From the NCBI GenBank assembly GCA_041398225.1, contig JAWKVD010000003.1, forward strand, positions 62,001 to 126,000: a stretch of DNA of 64,000 bases, written 5' to 3'. Position numbers and translations under genes: made by a program. The notes beneath the pieces are model-generated. The model was not told the origin of the DNA. It saw only the letters and a program-made list of their open reading frames with translations, and did not search any database. Shown one piece after another: positions 62,730-64,000 of this stretch. The DNA is from JAWKVD01 sp041398225. Lineage in GTDB: Bacteria > Pseudomonadota > Alphaproteobacteria > Caulobacterales > Hyphomonadaceae. Every line of letters begins with the position of its first letter. Position 1 is the first letter of the stretch.

Positions 62730-63236
62730 CTAGGGCGCAACCATGATCTGGCCGCGAATCTCACCGCCCGGATTGGCCGCCGTGTGCACGTTCACATAGT
62801 ATTTGCCGGCCAGAAGCTCGGTCGCCTGTTCGGGCGTCAGCGTCGCCGTGCCGGTGATCGGGCTGGCCGGATCGGCGAACGGCACCACCGGCGGAGCGTT
62901 CTCGCCGGGCTCGGCGGGGCCGTGAATGTGCGCGGCGACGGCCGGACCGGTCAGGCCCTCATAGGTGATGGTGTAATCGAGGGCGCCGGTCTCGGGCGTG
63001 AAGGTGAAGCTCGCCGTGCCGGTTCCATCGGAGGTGACGCCTTCGGACGGGCCGAGCGTGGCCGCCAGCGTCTGCATCTCGGCGGCCGGAGCGGCCTCGG
63101 TCACGGCCGGTTCGGGCGTGGTCGCCGCGGTTTCCGTCGTCGCCTCGGTCGCCGGGGTTTCGGTCGTGCTCTCGCCGCAACCGGCGGCCAGCGCGCCCGC
63201 CAGCGCCACGGCTGCGATCCAGTGTGCCTTGATCAT
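62730..63236 (-). CDS. CHRD-domain lipoprotein
   Basis: 168 residues from the ATG at 63236 (MIKAHWIAAVALAG). Lipobox LAAGC, then a Thr/Ala/Glu-Pro-rich linker (about 25-55) and a CHRD domain (about 60-168: QTLAATLGPSEGVTSDGTGT, ALDYTITYEGLTGPAVAAHIHG, AGKYYVNVHTAANPGGEIRGQI). CHRD is named after chordin and is found in secreted bacterial proteins with unknown ligand binding. Monocistronic. Confidence 0.92.
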   Translation of the reverse strand: MIKAHWIAAVALAGALAAGCGESTTETPATEATTETAATTPEPAVTEAAPAAEMQTLAATLGPSEGVTSDGTGTASFTFTPETGALDYTITYEGLTGPAVAAHIHGPAEPGENAPPVVPFADPASPITGTATLTPEQATELLAGKYYVNVHTAANPGGEIRGQIMVAP

Positions 63237-63462
63237 TGGATGTTTTCCCTCTCCAAGCATGCCGTCCGCCGCCGGCGCATTCGCCGGCCGGAGCGGACGC
63301 CAGCAAATTCAGCCTAACATGCATTGTGCGCGGCGGGCCAATCCCGCCTGCGGACCAAGGAAACGCCCGGCGGCCCCGCAGGTTCCCGGCCATGCCCCGC
63401 GCCCCGCGCAATTGCCAATCCTGTCCCCGCCGATCATGCTCGGCAAAAAACAGGGGAACGCC

Positions 63463-64000
63463 ATGGGCTACAACACGATCACGGTGAAGCCGCTTTCGCC
63501 GCTTCTCGGCGCGGAGATCGAGGGCGTCGATCTCTCGCAGCCGCTCACCAATGCGCAATATGACGACATTCACCGGGCTTTCCTGGATCATCACGTCATC
63601 TTCTTCCGCGATCAGGCCCTGTCGCCGGACGATCAGGTCGCCTTCGGCCGGCGGTTCGGCACGCTCAACATTCATCCCTATGTGAAGGGCATGGCGTCTC
63701 ATCCGGAGATCCTGGAGATCATCAAGGAGCCGCACGAGAAGGTGAATTTCGGCGGCGGCTGGCACTCCGACATGAGCTTTCTCGAGGAACCGGCGCTGGG
63801 CTCCCAGCTCTACGCCATGGAAGTGCCGGACGTGGGCGGCGACACGCTGTTCGCCAGCCAGTACGCGGCCTACGATTCGCTCTCCGAGGGGCTGAAAGCG
63901 ACGCTCGACGGCATGCGCGCCATCCACACCGCGGCAGAGGAATATGGCGCGCGCGGTCATTCCTCCCGCAAGCGCGCCTCGATGGATTCCGAAGTCGTCG
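63463..64000 (+). CDS. TauD/TfdA-family 2-oxoglutarate dioxygenase, 3' end cut
   Basis: About 179 residues visible from the ATG at 63463 (CAGGGGAA upstream). The Fe(II) ligands begin with H101-S-D103 in GGGWHSDMSF; the distal His is beyond the window. N-terminal VKPLSPLLGAEIEGVDLSQP and HHVIFFRDQALS are typical of taurine/2,4-D/alkyl-sulfate dioxygenases. Substrate cannot be inferred from what is visible. It runs off the right edge. Confidence 0.92.
   Translation, partial: MGYNTITVKPLSPLLGAEIEGVDLSQPLTNAQYDDIHRAFLDHHVIFFRDQALSPDDQVAFGRRFGTLNIHPYVKGMASHPEILEIIKEPHEKVNFGGGWHSDMSFLEEPALGSQLYAMEVPDVGGDTLFASQYAAYDSLSEGLKATLDGMRAIHTAAEEYGARGHSSRKRASMDSEVV

Overview
The window is GC-rich chromosomal DNA from an alphaproteobacterium. 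Several features suggest a member of the Caulobacterales/Hyphomonadales/Maricaulales group: an NDUFA12-type complex I protein, the gene order accB-accC-aat, an RNase E with a GWW-type degradosome tail, a bactofilin next to an M23 peptidase, large TonB receptors, and a NADP-type isocitrate dehydrogenase. This placement is inference from gene content; no rRNA lies in the window. It is almost entirely housekeeping chromosome. I saw no insertion sequence, phage, CRISPR array, rRNA or tRNA.

Layout. 1-4.4 kb (minus): lptF-lptG-lptD, the LPS transport genes, with lptD cut by the window edge. 4.5-10.5 kb (plus): pepA, holC, an SRAP/YedK protein, ndk, an enoyl-CoA hydratase and a sugar dehydrogenase-cytochrome c fusion. 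10.5-13.0 kb (minus): an 819-residue protein that looks like a catalytically dead paralogue of the B12-dependent ribonucleotide reductase NrdJ. I consider it the most unusual gene here. 13.2-14.6 kb (plus): NDUFA12, a lone MlaD, DUF2155. 14.5-17.5 kb (minus): aroQ-accB-accC-aat. 17.6-19.2 kb: thiS and thiG split by an opposing secreted-protein gene. 19.2-24.3 kb (minus): rne, an M48 protease-TPR protein, then a DsbA-like lipoprotein. The rne 3' end is frame-disrupted. 24.6-29.9 kb (plus): amidase, PBP1A and prfB, the last with a textbook programmed +1 frameshift. 30.0-31.7 kb (minus): M23 peptidase and bactofilin. 31.9-40.2 kb: Bcp, a large AsmA/YhdP-like protein, tyrS, small genes and icd, with a 0.8 kb structured non-coding stretch at 37.2-38.0 kb.

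40.5-46.8 kb (plus): a lipoprotein, trmJ, then a TonB receptor, a BlaI-type repressor and an M56 (BlaR1-like) membrane protease. Three copies of one dyad (CAACTA-N6-TAG[T/G]TG) sit in front of the receptor and the repressor, so this looks like a self-contained signal-responsive regulon. 46.8-54.2 kb: TerC, rpsD, PPK2, small envelope proteins, a DUF2807 protein and a second TonB receptor. 54.4-60.8 kb (minus): rimO, GST, monothiol glutaredoxin, aldo/keto reductase, bolA, purL. 60.8-64 kb: macro-domain protein, a small acidic protein coupled to a pseudouridine synthase, a CHRD lipoprotein, and the start of a TauD-type dioxygenase.

Functionally the window is dominated by envelope biogenesis (Lpt, amidase, PBP1A, bactofilin/M23, AsmA, TonB receptors), RNA and translation factors (rne, prfB, tyrS, rpsD, rimO, trmJ, RluF-like) and central metabolism (accBC, icd, purL, ndk). 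Coordinates of starts were chosen from visible ribosome binding sites, signal peptides and family alignment from memory; no database search was possible.
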